Shown here: positions 1-8,540 of the stretch, in pieces | Layout of the letters: each line of letters starts with the position of its first letter | How positions within the stretch are numbered: position 1 is the first letter of the stretch | DNA from: Bacteroidales bacterium | GTDB taxonomy: Bacteria > Bacteroidota > Bacteroidia > Bacteroidales > P3 | Direction of reading: 5' to 3' | Assembly (NCBI GenBank): GCA_017448185.1 | Contig: JAFSLX010000003.1 | Location: 1 to 47,957, forward strand | DNA length: 47,957 bases | Notes under the pieces: generated by a model | Seen by the model: the letters and a program-made list of their open reading frames with translations, nothing else | What the model was told of the DNA's origin: nothing | Database searches by the model: none | Position numbers and translations under genes: made by a program

Positions 1-62
1 AGTCGTTGTTCAGTCAAACACTGAACAACGACTGAACAACGACTGAACAACGACCGAACAAC
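1..62. repeat. Intergenic inverted/tandem repeat element, copy 1
   Basis: Bases 1-14 and 20-33 are a perfect 14-base inverted repeat around a CAAAC loop. Further direct copies of an 11-base unit (GAACAACGACT and variants) follow to about 57. The same element occurs in opposite orientation at 47541-47621 and in degenerate form at 31245-31338. It has no coding potential. It could be a REP-like palindromic element. Confidence 0.85.
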
Positions 63-159
63 AGACCGCGGAGATGCATATAAAACTCAACCATAAAATT
101 TTATTCAGCCGTTACATTTTAAAATCTTAAAAAAGTTTGCAGTATGCCAGTTTTTTTAT

Positions 160-1317
160 ATGATAGCCTCGCTGGGGCTGAATATCAACTCGACGGCGGT
201 CATCATCGGTGCCATGTTTATCTCGCCCCTCATGGGCCCCATCATCGGCATGGGCTTGTCGGTGGGTATCAGAGATTTCGAGTTGCTGAAACAGTCGCTG
301 AAGAACTATGGTGTAGCCACTCTCATCTCGGTGCTCACGGCTACGCTCTACTTCCTCCTCTCGCCCTTGAGCGAGGCCCGCAGCGAGCTGCTGGCGCGCA
401 CCTCCCCACCCTCTACGACGTGCTCATAGCCTTCTGCGGCGGCGCCGCCGACGTGCTGGCGCTGACGACCAAGAGCAAGGGGCAGGTGATTCCCGGCGTG
501 GCCATTGCCACGGCCCTCATGCCGCCGCTCTGCACCGCGGGCTACGGCCTTGCCACGGCGCAGTGGAACTACTTCTTCGGAGCCTTCTACCTCTTCTTCA
601 TCAACACCGTCTTCATCGCCCTCGCCACCTTCATTGGCGTCATAGATGCTGCGCTTCCACAGCTACACCAACCTCGCGCCCGGGGTGAAACGCCGCGGCA
701 AACGGCTCGTCACCGCCGTCGTCGTCGTGGCCATGATTCCCGCCGCCGTCATGACGGTCGACATAGTGCAGAAAGACATCCTGGCGCGCAACGTGAAGGC
801 CTTTGTCGACAACGAGTTGGCGCAGAGCGGCACGCAGATCATCGACCACCGCGCCGAGCACGACACGCTGCGCGTGGTGGCCGTGGGCCGCAACATCAGC
901 GACGAGGAGATCGCCGAAGCGCAGAGCCGCATGGCCCAGTACAAGATGAAGAACTACAGCCTGATTGTCATCCAGGGCACCGACAGCAAGGGCCTGGAAA
1001 GCCTCGCCTCGCAGGTGAACAGCATCGCCCTCGCCGCCGACGCCACCAACCGCAAGCTGGCGGCCCAGGTGGCCGACCTCGAGGGGCAGCTGCGCACCTA
1101 TACGCTCTACGACACCCTGGGCTCGCAGATCGACGCCGAGGCACAGGCGCTCTTTCTGCAGGTAGAGCATGTCGGCGTGGGGCGCGTGGGCAGCGGCACC
1201 GTGGCCATCGTGCACCTGCGCCGCGGCGCACGACTCGCCGACGCCGACCGCAGCAAGATGGACAAGTGGCTCGCCGCACGCATGGGGCTGGAGGACGTGG
1301 AGATCATCGTCCGCTGA
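160..1317 (+). pseudogene. DUF389 family membrane protein, frameshifted and N-terminally short
   Basis: The conceptual protein has the DUF389 core: [16 protein letters not shown], then [12 protein letters not shown], the segment VIPGVAIATALMPPLCTAG, and a soluble C-terminal part from about 760 onward. Reading needs two frame changes. One C appears to be missing in the C-run at 404-407 (TSPTLYDV becomes out of frame), and one extra base lies near 645, just before ATG 646. The two indels compensate. The residues between them still match the family, so the damage is recent or is sequence error. The N-terminal cytoplasmic region expected before the first membrane segment is not found; the frame is open only back to 97 without a start. 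Members are multi-pass inner-membrane proteins of unknown transport function. The intact C-terminal frame 646-1317 would be called alone by a gene finder. Confidence 0.75.
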
Positions 1318-1414
1318 CGGCATCGCTCGGCATCAGCCCAGCCGCCACAGGGCGACAAAACAGATTGTCTCCTCAAAAATAATAAAAAAAAATTAATTGT
1401 TTCCGTTTTTTTCG

Positions 1415-1422
1415 TATCTTTA
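1415..1422 (+). promoter_or_regulatory. Bacteroidota -7 promoter element (TATCTTTA)
   Basis: TATCTTTA matches the TAnnTTTG consensus except at the last base and lies 36 bases before the adhesin start. A TTG at 1397-1399 may serve as the upstream element, although the spacing is short. Confidence 0.45.
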
Positions 1423-1457
1423 CAGATTGAAATTGATGGAAGGGAGGCATCCATAGC

Positions 1458-2903
1458 ATGTGCAAATATTTGAAACATCGCACATTATATAGGCTGATAA
1501 TACTACTGTCTTTTTTGGTCGGAACGCTCAGAGTTGCGGCACAGCCCCCCATCACATCTCTTGAAAGCATCACCAACGCAGCAGGTCACTATGTCATCAC
1601 GGCCGACATCAGCGGCGGCGCACCCGGTGTCGCCACCTTCAGCGGCACCCTCGAGGCGGCCGTCGACCCCGCGACGCAGATGCCCTACCGCATCAGCGGC
1701 CTCTCCGCGCCCCTCTTCACCACCCTCACCGGTACGGTGAGGAACCTGGTGTTCGCGAACATGGCCATCAGCGGCCATAGCGGCAACACCGGCACCGTGG
1801 CCGCCACCGCCAACGGCGCGGCGCGCATATACAACGTGGGCATCCTCGGCGGCTCGCTCTCCGGCACGGGCTACACCGGCGGCCTGGTGGGCCTGCTCGA
1901 CGGCACGGTCCGCGTGGTCAACTGCTACTCCTACGCCGACATCACCGGCGGCACCGACGTCGGCGGCCTGGTGGGTCACAACAACGTGGCATCGACCACC
2001 ACCACCAACGTCGGCACAGCCAACAACAACCTCAAGACGATGGTGATGAACTGCATGTTCTACGGCAACATCACCGGCGGTGCCAACGTCTCGCCCATCT
2101 ACGGCGGCCAGATCATACGCAGCAACTACACCGCGACCAACAACAGCGGCGGCGCGCAGTATGCCGCACCCTCCGGCGCCGCAATCACCACCACGAGCCT
2201 TACACTCAACGTCACCGACAAGGACTACAGCCACTACAACTTCAACTACCGCAAGGTGCAGCTGCCCTACTACAACGACGTGGGCACGGGGAACTGCACC
2301 GGCAGGCGCGTGGTGACGGGCTGGAAGATTACCGCCGTCACGGGCGGCACCACCGGCACCTTCATAGAGGATGACTCGGACGAGGGCTACAACTTCGCCG
2401 ACCGCCAGTGCACCGCCAAAGACCTCTACAGCGTCAGCGGACGCGTCTTCAACCAAGGGGCCTACTACGACGTGCCCGACGGCGTGACGGCCATCAGCAT
2501 CGAGCCCTACTGGGCCGAGGCAGCCTACTGCTCAGACCCCTATTACGACAAGACCTACAACAGCACCTACGGCAACGCCACCGACTTTGCCACACCCGGT
2601 GTGCGCTACTCCAACGGCAGCAACTACTCCATCAACGGCAGCAGCCAGCCGGTGTACACCTCGCTCACCAACGCCATCAACGCCTTGAGCCGCAACGCCA
2701 GCCACACGGTGTACGACCACGCTTTGGTGCTGGTGGGGAACCACCACGCCTACATGGACAACAGCGCCATCAAGAACGATAACCTGCCGTTCACCGTCAT
2801 GAGCGCCGACCTCGACCGCGACAACGAGCCAGACTACTGCCTCATCTACCAGCATCAGCAGCGCCAGAGCGTAAGTCCGGTGCGCTTCGACTTCCTCAGC
2901 TGA
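1458..2903 (+). CDS. GLUG-motif surface protein, N-terminal half (in-frame stop)
   Basis: This starts with a signal peptide (LIILLSFLVGTLRVAAQ, cleavage near residue 29), so it is exported. GLUG-type motifs follow: TGGLVGLLDGTVRVVNCYS and GGLVGHNN, a repeat common in large Bacteroidota surface or adhesin-like proteins. The frame stops at TGA 2901-2903, but the same frame continues open to 4379 with the same composition (LS-stop-PGVGMAQKA). TGG (Trp) to TGA is the simplest change. TGA is the normal stop of many genes here, so recoding is unlikely. The whole protein would be about 973 residues. It is either a pseudogene or a sequencing error. A 481-residue exported fragment could still be made. 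Confidence 0.7.
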   Translation: MCKYLKHRTLYRLIILLSFLVGTLRVAAQPPITSLESITNAAGHYVITADISGGAPGVATFSGTLEAAVDPATQMPYRISGLSAPLFTTLTGTVRNLVFANMAISGHSGNTGTVAATANGAARIYNVGILGGSLSGTGYTGGLVGLLDGTVRVVNCYSYADITGGTDVGGLVGHNNVASTTTTNVGTANNNLKTMVMNCMFYGNITGGANVSPIYGGQIIRSNYTATNNSGGAQYAAPSGAAITTTSLTLNVTDKDYSHYNFNYRKVQLPYYNDVGTGNCTGRRVVTGWKITAVTGGTTGTFIEDDSDEGYNFADRQCTAKDLYSVSGRVFNQGAYYDVPDGVTAISIEPYWAEAAYCSDPYYDKTYNSTYGNATDFATPGVRYSNGSNYSINGSSQPVYTSLTNAINALSRNASHTVYDHALVLVGNHHAYMDNSAIKNDNLPFTVMSADLDRDNEPDYCLIYQHQQRQSVSPVRFDFLS

Positions 2904-2909
2904 CCCGGC

Positions 2910-4379
2910 GTGGGCATGGCGCAGAAGGCAAACGGCAGCACCCGCATGCCGGGCATCGGCATCTTCCGTCCGCGCGGATGGTTCGAGGTGACCAACACAT
3001 GCCTGGCGCATTTCTACGAGTTTGAATACGACAACACCAGCAACAAGGCCTTGGCGCCGCTCATCCTGCAGGGAGGACTGTACGAACAGATTGTGTCTAC
3101 CAACCAAAACGCCGACGCCACCCACACCCGTTATATCCACTTGGGCGGCAACGCATGGTTCAAGATGTTCAACAACGGCGTCCACTCCGACAAGGACAAA
3201 AAAACAGCGCATACGCCCATCTCCGTCACCGGCGGCGACTACGACCGCTTCTACCTCACCGGCATGTTCAGGCCTACAGCCTATGTCATGTCTGACAATG
3301 CCGAGTGCTACATCAGCGGAGGCCGCTTCGGCGAGGTGGCCGGGGCCGGACAAGAGCAAATCGACGGCAACGTGACGTGGAAGATAGACCGCGCCGACAT
3401 CGACAACTTCTACGGCGGCGGCATCAACGCCGCCAAGCCCATCACCGGCAACGTCAGCGTGACAATCGCCAACAGCTACGTCGACCAATACTGCGGCGGG
3501 CCCAAGTTCGGCGACATGACTGCCGGCAAGACAGTCACCACCGTGGCCTCGGCCTGCACCTTCGGCACCTATTTCGGTGCCGGCTACGGCGGCACATCGT
3601 TCAACCGCATCCGCAAACAGAACCTGACCAACAGCGCCAACTACGACTTCAGCAGCTGGGCCTCCAGCGGCAACGACGGCGCGGGCTACAGGCGCGGCTA
3701 CTACGCCAACAACGGCATAGCCACCAACTTCGAGTACGAGCTCTTCGCCTACGCCGGCTTTGCCGACAACAACAACGTGGGCCGTTTCTACGTGAACTAC
3801 GCCTCGCTGTCGCTGGCCGTCACCCACGACGTAAGCTCCACCCTGTCGGGCTGCACCGTGACAGGCAACTTCTATGGCGGCGGCAACCTCGGCAAGGTGG
3901 AAGGCAGCATCACCTCCATGCTCACCGACTGCACCATTGGCGGCAACGTCTACGGCGCCGGCTTCTCGGCCTCGGTGCCGTCGGTCGACGTCATGCCGCA
4001 GAGCGACTATATCGTCGAGCCATACTACAACGGCGCCATCGGCGCCTACACCATTGGTGTGCCGCCCGACGCCGTCACCTACACCTGGTCGGCGAAAGGC
4101 AGCAACAACAGCCCCTTCACCGAAGATGGCGACGGCAACTGGATACACACCGATGCCGACCTCACCACCCTCGGCACCGTCAACGGCAACATCAGCATCA
4201 CCCTCGGCGGAGCCACCGCTGTGACCGGAAGCGTCTTCGGCGGCGGCGAAGAGAGCGCCGTCACAGGCGACGGCAACGTGCAAGTCATCCTGAAAGAAGA
4301 CACAAGGGTTTTGGGCAACGTATACGGCGGCGACCAAGGCCGCGTCGACGGTAACACCTCGGTGATACTCAAAGACTGA
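2910..4379 (+). CDS. GLUG/FGGG-repeat surface protein, C-terminal half
   Basis: This is in frame with the preceding half and separated from it only by the TGA at 2901-2903, so it is probably the rest of one gene rather than an independent one. It has no signal peptide of its own. It carries repeated Gly-rich turns of beta-solenoid type: FYGGGINA, FYGGGNLG, VYGAGFS, VFGGGEES, VYGGDQGRVDG, each followed by short beta-strand-like stretches with the pattern NVxVxI. The protein stops shortly after one of these repeats (VILKD) with no recognisable sorting or anchor domain, so the C-terminus may also be truncated. Function is inferred only as a secreted or surface beta-solenoid. Confidence 0.6.
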   Translation: MGMAQKANGSTRMPGIGIFRPRGWFEVTNTCLAHFYEFEYDNTSNKALAPLILQGGLYEQIVSTNQNADATHTRYIHLGGNAWFKMFNNGVHSDKDKKTAHTPISVTGGDYDRFYLTGMFRPTAYVMSDNAECYISGGRFGEVAGAGQEQIDGNVTWKIDRADIDNFYGGGINAAKPITGNVSVTIANSYVDQYCGGPKFGDMTAGKTVTTVASACTFGTYFGAGYGGTSFNRIRKQNLTNSANYDFSSWASSGNDGAGYRRGYYANNGIATNFEYELFAYAGFADNNNVGRFYVNYASLSLAVTHDVSSTLSGCTVTGNFYGGGNLGKVEGSITSMLTDCTIGGNVYGAGFSASVPSVDVMPQSDYIVEPYYNGAIGAYTIGVPPDAVTYTWSAKGSNNSPFTEDGDGNWIHTDADLTTLGTVNGNISITLGGATAVTGSVFGGGEESAVTGDGNVQVILKEDTRVLGNVYGGDQGRVDGNTSVILKD

Positions 4380-4419
4380 TTTTTTGCAATTTTTTCTGCT
4401 GTAGTATCAAATTTATTTG

Positions 4420-4427
4420 TATCTTTG
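4420..4427 (+). promoter_or_regulatory. -7 promoter element (TATCTTTG) of the EF-G2 gene
   Basis: TATCTTTG is an exact TAnnTTTG match, followed by CAG and an untranslated leader of about 85 bases before the ATG at 4519. In Bacteroides the fusA2 promoter is driven by the Cur regulator; no Cur site could be recognised by eye here. Confidence 0.65.
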
Positions 4428-4518
4428 CAGCCACATTTCATACCGCGACCACAGAGGTCAGCGGTGTGCTATATACTGATAACGAAAGAGATAAAATAAA
4501 TAAATAATAGTATACACA

Positions 4519-6651
4519 ATGAAAATTTATCAGACACAGGACATCCGCAACATCGCCCTCGTGGGCGGCGCCAAATCAGGCAAGACCTCTATGGCTGAAG
4601 CTATGGCTTTCTGCGGCGGCCTCATCAACCGTCGTGGCACCGTGGACAGCAAGAACACCATCAGCGACTACCGCGACATCGAGCACGACCGCGGCTACTC
4701 CGTGGAGAACACCCTCATGTACACCGAGTTCGGCGGCAAGAAGGTGAACATCATCGATGTGCCTGGCTTCGCCGACTACCAGGGTGAGCTCGACAGCGCC
4801 CTCAACGTGGTCGAGGCCGCCGTCGTCGTGGTCAACGCCCAGAGCGGCGTCGAGGTCGGCACCGAGATCGCCAACCGCTACGCTGCCAAGCTCGACACCC
4901 CGATGCTCTTCGTCGTCAACCACCTCGACGCCGAGAAGGCCAACTTCGACGACGCCGTCAACCAGCTGAAGGACTTCTTCGGTGGCAAGTGCACCGTGTT
5001 GCAGTTCCCCACCAACGCCGGTCTCGGCTTCAACCAGGTGGTCGACATCGTGGCCAACAAGATGTACACCTTCACCGACGGCAAGATGACCGAGGCCGAC
5101 ATCCCCGGCGAGTATGCCGACAAGGCCGAGGAGATGCGCATGGCCCTCGTCGAGGAAGCCGCCGCTGCCGACGACGCCCTCATGGAGAAATACTTTGAGA
5201 ATGGCGACCTCACCGCCGAGGAACTCACCAAGGCCCTCAAGCTCGCCATCGACAAACGCGACCTCTTCCCCATCCTCTGCACCAGCGCCAAGGAGAACTT
5301 CGGCGTGAACCGTCTGCTCGAGTTTATCTGCCAGAACGTCCCCGCCCCCTGCGAGGTGGCCGACGCCAAAAAGACCAAAGGCGGCAAGGAGCTGAAGTGC
5401 AACGGTGCCAACCCCACCGTGGCTTTCGCCTTCAAGAGCGCTAAGGACAAGAACCTCGGTGAAATCACCTACCTCCGCATCTACGACGGCGAGCTGGCCG
5501 AAGCCCAGGATGTGGTCAACGCCTGCAACCAGAGCAAGGAGCGCGTCAGCCAGGTGCTCGTGTGCAGCGGCAGCAACCGTCAGCGTGTCGAGAAGGCCTG
5601 CGCCGGCGACATCGTCTGCACCATCAAGCTCAAGGACGTGAAGATTAACCATACCCTCACCACCGCCAAGAACACCGACGACGTCGTCAGCGAGATTGAG
5701 TTCCCGACTCCCATCTACACCGTCGCCGTGAAGGCCGCCAACAGCAACGACGACGAGAAGGTCGGCGCCGCGCTGAAAGACCTTGTCACCTACGACCGCT
5801 CGCTGACCCTCGAGAACAGTCGCGAGCTGCGCCAGGTCATCCTCGGCTGCCAGGGTGAGCTGCACCTCAACACCGTGAAGTGGTACTTCGAGAACCAGTA
5901 CAAGCTGGCCGTCAACTTCACCGCCCCCAACATCCCCTACCGCGAGACCATCACCAAGAGCGCCGAAGCCATGTACCGCCACAAGAAACAGTCTGGTGGT
6001 AGCGGCCAGTTCGGCGAGGTTCACATGCTCATCGAGCCCTATTTCGACGGCATGCCCAACCAGACCAAGTACCCCATCCGCGACACTCAGGAGTATCCTC
6101 TCGAGTGGGGTGGCAAGCTGGTCTTCAACAACTGCATCGTGGGCGGCTCGATCGACGCCCGCTTCATGCCCGCCATCCTCAAGGGTATCATGGAGAAGAT
6201 GGAGCAAGGTCCCCTCACCGGTTCCTATGCCCGCGACATCGTCGTCAACATCTACGATGGTAAAATGCACCCCGTCGACTCCAACGAAACCGCCTTCAAG
6301 ATTGCCGGCCGCACCGCCTTCCGCGAGGCCTTCAAGCAGGCTGCCCCGAAGATCAAGGAGCCTATCTACGACATCGCCGTCACCGTGCCCACCGAGGCCC
6401 AGGGTGGCGTCATGACCGACCTGCAGGGCCGCCGCGCCATCGTCATGGGCATGGATGCCGAAGGCAAATACACCACGCTGAAAGCCAAGGCCCCCCTGGC
6501 CGAGATGAACCGCTACTGCACCGCCCTGAGCTCCCTCACCAGCGGCCGCGGTACCTTCACCATGACCTTCAGCAGCTACGAGCTCGTCCCCGCCGACGTC
6601 CAGCAGGCCCTCCTCAAAGCCTACGAGGAAGCCGCCGCCGAGGAAGAATAG
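4519..6651 (+). CDS. fusA2: Elongation factor G paralogue, EF-G2 type
   Basis: This 710-residue protein is co-linear with EF-G (G domain, domains II-V) and the right length. The GTPase motifs are altered. G1 is GGAKSGKT (16-23). The switch I Thr position is Ser61 in RGYSV. G3 is DVPGF, with Phe84 where EF-G has the catalytic His. G4 is NHLD (134-137) instead of NKxD. G5 is a normal TSAK. These changes match the EF-G2 class of gut Bacteroidales, reported to support translocation without GTP hydrolysis and to be needed for gut colonisation. That role is transferred from the family, not shown here. The canonical fusA of the str operon is not in this window. The gene is monocistronic, with its own promoter and a terminator at 6765. 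Its 3' end is duplicated three times downstream. Confidence 0.88.
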   Translation: MKIYQTQDIRNIALVGGAKSGKTSMAEAMAFCGGLINRRGTVDSKNTISDYRDIEHDRGYSVENTLMYTEFGGKKVNIIDVPGFADYQGELDSALNVVEAAVVVVNAQSGVEVGTEIANRYAAKLDTPMLFVVNHLDAEKANFDDAVNQLKDFFGGKCTVLQFPTNAGLGFNQVVDIVANKMYTFTDGKMTEADIPGEYADKAEEMRMALVEEAAAADDALMEKYFENGDLTAEELTKALKLAIDKRDLFPILCTSAKENFGVNRLLEFICQNVPAPCEVADAKKTKGGKELKCNGANPTVAFAFKSAKDKNLGEITYLRIYDGELAEAQDVVNACNQSKERVSQVLVCSGSNRQRVEKACAGDIVCTIKLKDVKINHTLTTAKNTDDVVSEIEFPTPIYTVAVKAANSNDDEKVGAALKDLVTYDRSLTLENSRELRQVILGCQGELHLNTVKWYFENQYKLAVNFTAPNIPYRETITKSAEAMYRHKKQSGGSGQFGEVHMLIEPYFDGMPNQTKYPIRDTQEYPLEWGGKLVFNNCIVGGSIDARFMPAILKGIMEKMEQGPLTGSYARDIVVNIYDGKMHPVDSNETAFKIAGRTAFREAFKQAAPKIKEPIYDIAVTVPTEAQGGVMTDLQGRRAIVMGMDAEGKYTTLKAKAPLAEMNRYCTALSSLTSGRGTFTMTFSSYELVPADVQQALLKAYEEAAAEEE

Positions 6652-6764
6652 TTCCTTTAGGTTCGTGGATGATCAAAGCGCCAATGCGGTATAGCCACCT
6701 GGCCTCACGAGGCCTTCTGCCAACCGCGCTGCCGATTTTCGACGAGCAAAACAACAAACAGCAG

Positions 6765-6788
6765 AGGGTACCCTCACGGGTACCCTTT
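6765..6788 (+). terminator. Rho-independent terminator of fusA2
   Basis: A 9-bp perfect stem (AGGGTACCC / GGGTACCCT) with loop TCAC is followed by TTATTAATT. A smaller hairpin, GGCCTC-AC-GAGGCC (6704-6717), precedes it. The stretch 6638-6762 before this site is repeated in inverted form at 24110-24208. Confidence 0.8.
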
Positions 6789-7268
6789 ATTAATTGGTAT
6801 TAGTTATATCTTAAAAAACGCCATTTCTTGTTCCGTATGCTGCGATATCATCGCAGCCATGAAAAACGCCATTTTTTCTATTCTTCTCTTCCGGGGATTG
6901 TCAATCCCCCTGTTTTGTCTGGCGGGCGGGCATTTATGTCCGCCATCCCTCTTCCCTATTATATTATTATATCTTCGATATAATAATAAGCATCAGAAAA
7001 CCAGCTGTTTGTCACCGGTTGGTAATACTACTGTAATTCTAGGGTAACTCTACCGTAATTCTAGGGTAATTCTAGGGTAGGGTAATGGTAGCCTCGGGCT
7101 AGCCAGTAGGTAGCTAGGGAGTAGCAAGGGTGGTGGCAGTATGTAGCAAGGGAGATGCAAGCCTGTTGCAAGGGAGTACCTAAGGTGTAGCCAGCATTCA
7201 CTCTGCTCCGCGGGACTGCCTAGAGTATGCCAAGTCGCTGCCAAGTCCCTGGATAGACGCTGGCAGCA
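6789..7268. other. Non-coding region with hairpins and short repeats
   Basis: No convincing gene. There is a 9-bp GC-rich hairpin at 6925-6944 and a 12-bp perfect AT-rich hairpin with loop TTC at 6962-6988. At 7031-7079 there are tandem GTAATTCTAGG units. Three spaced copies resembling TGTAGCAAGGGA lie between about 7110 and 7180. Two copies of the motif AACGCCATTT (about 6817 and 6863) recur, inverted, near 23968 and 24085, suggesting that the homology with the far island end extends into this region. Confidence 0.6.
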
Positions 7269-8033
7269 CTATAGCATGAAGCTGCCAAGATAAATGCTTG
7301 GGCTTGCCTGCCCCGGACGGACGGTAATCTTTCCACCACCCGAGCGGTGGTAAGTGGTGGCTTGGAACCAGGCGTATACATGCATCACGTCATCATCACC
7401 TGCGACATCTTCAGGCAACTCAAGGTGGCACTCTTTGCAAGTTTTCCTGAAGGGTCCTGGAAACACATGAACCGTTGGCACCGCAGGACGGTACACCGCC
7501 ACCATCAGCCGGTCGTCCTTCGCCGCGTGTGGGTCGTCCAACCCTGGGTCGGGACACGAGACATGCAGCCGTCCGTCACGCACCTCTGCGGTCATTCCTT
7601 GTCCGATATACCGCGGCCCGTAAGCCAACACCAGCCTTTGCGGCACAATTCCCCACTCGCCAGAAAGTTCAACACCCGAAGCGTCATTTCCTTGGCTCTG
7701 TCCGTTCACATCGATGCCAGCCTCATCCGCTTCGCGCTCCAGCCACACCAGCGCCCCATTGTCCCAGTTCATCTTCACGAACGCGTTGCGTGCCGTCTGC
7801 CCGCTGCCCTTTTCCGGCACCATCTCGAATCCGAGGTTCACCGCCTCCGCCAGTTCCTTCGACAGCCGGTTCGCGAACGCCAGTTTCGCCCTATGCATCT
7901 GCTGCTTTGGTGTACGCGGATTTGTGGGCTTGTAAAGCTTCTTGTAAATCTGCTTCCCATCCAGCACCACCGCAATGCGGTCGCCTATCTTCCCGTGTTC
8001 CAGACCGAGTGTGTTTCTATCAGTGTGTGACAT
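7269..8033 (-). CDS. DUF6266-like protein
   Basis: This 254-residue protein looks soluble, with no signal peptide or membrane segment. The N-terminus (LEHGKIGDRIAVVLDGKQIYKK, then PTNPRTPKQQMHRAKLAFANRL) resembles the opening of DUF6266 proteins of Bacteroidota: a short glycine-rich strand followed by a Pro/Thr-rich turn and a QxxxRxKF-like helix. The rest is beta-rich. Function is unknown. It is the only minus-strand gene in the island and stands alone, divergent from the kinase operon. Assignment by resemblance only. Confidence 0.6.
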   Translation of the reverse strand: MSHTDRNTLGLEHGKIGDRIAVVLDGKQIYKKLYKPTNPRTPKQQMHRAKLAFANRLSKELAEAVNLGFEMVPEKGSGQTARNAFVKMNWDNGALVWLEREADEAGIDVNGQSQGNDASGVELSGEWGIVPQRLVLAYGPRYIGQGMTAEVRDGRLHVSCPDPGLDDPHAAKDDRLMVAVYRPAVPTVHVFPGPFRKTCKECHLELPEDVAGDDDVMHVYAWFQATTYHRSGGGKITVRPGQASPSIYLGSFML

Positions 8034-8540
8034 ATTATTATAACGTCGTTTACCCGAATTTATTGCATGTCAACGAAGTTGCAAAAAATGCAGTCAAATC
8101 CCGAGAACCTCAGCGTTGTTGAGTGTTTTTTGTTGTGTCATACATTCCAAAGCACTTCTGTAATTTATTTATATTCAGTATATTTTACAGAATCTTATCC
8201 GAAAGGTACGTCAGTATCAAAAAAATTGTGTATATTTGCAGTCATAATTCGACGCGAGTCATGTCGGAGATGCGAATAAAGCATTTGTATAGGTCCAATC
8301 TTTAAAATCGCCAATTTTAACTGGAGGACACTGATACTGATGCCTTTTCTGCTTTGCCTTTATGTATGGTCTTCTGACCGCTGCATATCGGGGGCATAGG
8401 ATAAGGTTCAGAAAGTTTCAATTCCAGTGAGGCGTTTGGCGATGCCTAAAGATTGTTGAAACCGGCAACACGAGTTCTATGCTTTTTTATTTTCCCCGTA
8501 ATCTGAGAACTCATAGCGGAACAACAGCATTAATGGCAGA
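8034..8540. promoter_or_regulatory. Divergent promoter region and long leader of the kinase operon
   Basis: A plus-strand -7 element TATATTTG lies at 8232-8239, followed by CAG. It implies a leader of about 295 bases before the kinase ATG, long for this genome. A GGAGG at 8323-8327 precedes a 19-codon ORF (8340-8399) that could be a leader peptide, but nothing else supports it. No known riboswitch was recognised. The minus-strand promoter for the DUF6266 gene should lie between 8034 and about 8100. Confidence 0.5.

Noticed and set aside
2901..2903. Genetic code with TGA as Trp
   Set aside because: Many intact genes here end in TGA with correct overlap to the next start, for example hxsD, hxsB and hxsC.
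2532..4337. Minus-strand 601-codon frame opposite the adhesin
   Set aside because: Composition (Val/Ala/Gly/His-rich, no domains) is that of a shadow; the plus strand has signal peptide and repeats.
4576..6270. Long minus-strand open frame opposite fusA2
   Set aside because: The plus strand is a full-length EF-G homologue; the antisense protein is a Val/Gly/Leu-rich composition artefact.
6571..6788. tRNA-type attachment site at the island edge
   Set aside because: No tRNA sequence is present at any of the fusA2 end copies; the repeated unit is protein-coding.
6859..7047. Small ORF of 62 codons with a hydrophobic start
   Set aside because: It spans two hairpins and a tandem repeat, has no family and overlaps sequence repeated at 23960-24090.
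8340..8399. Leader peptide of 19 codons
   Set aside because: A Shine-Dalgarno-like GGAGG precedes it, but there is no attenuator structure or codon bias to support regulation.
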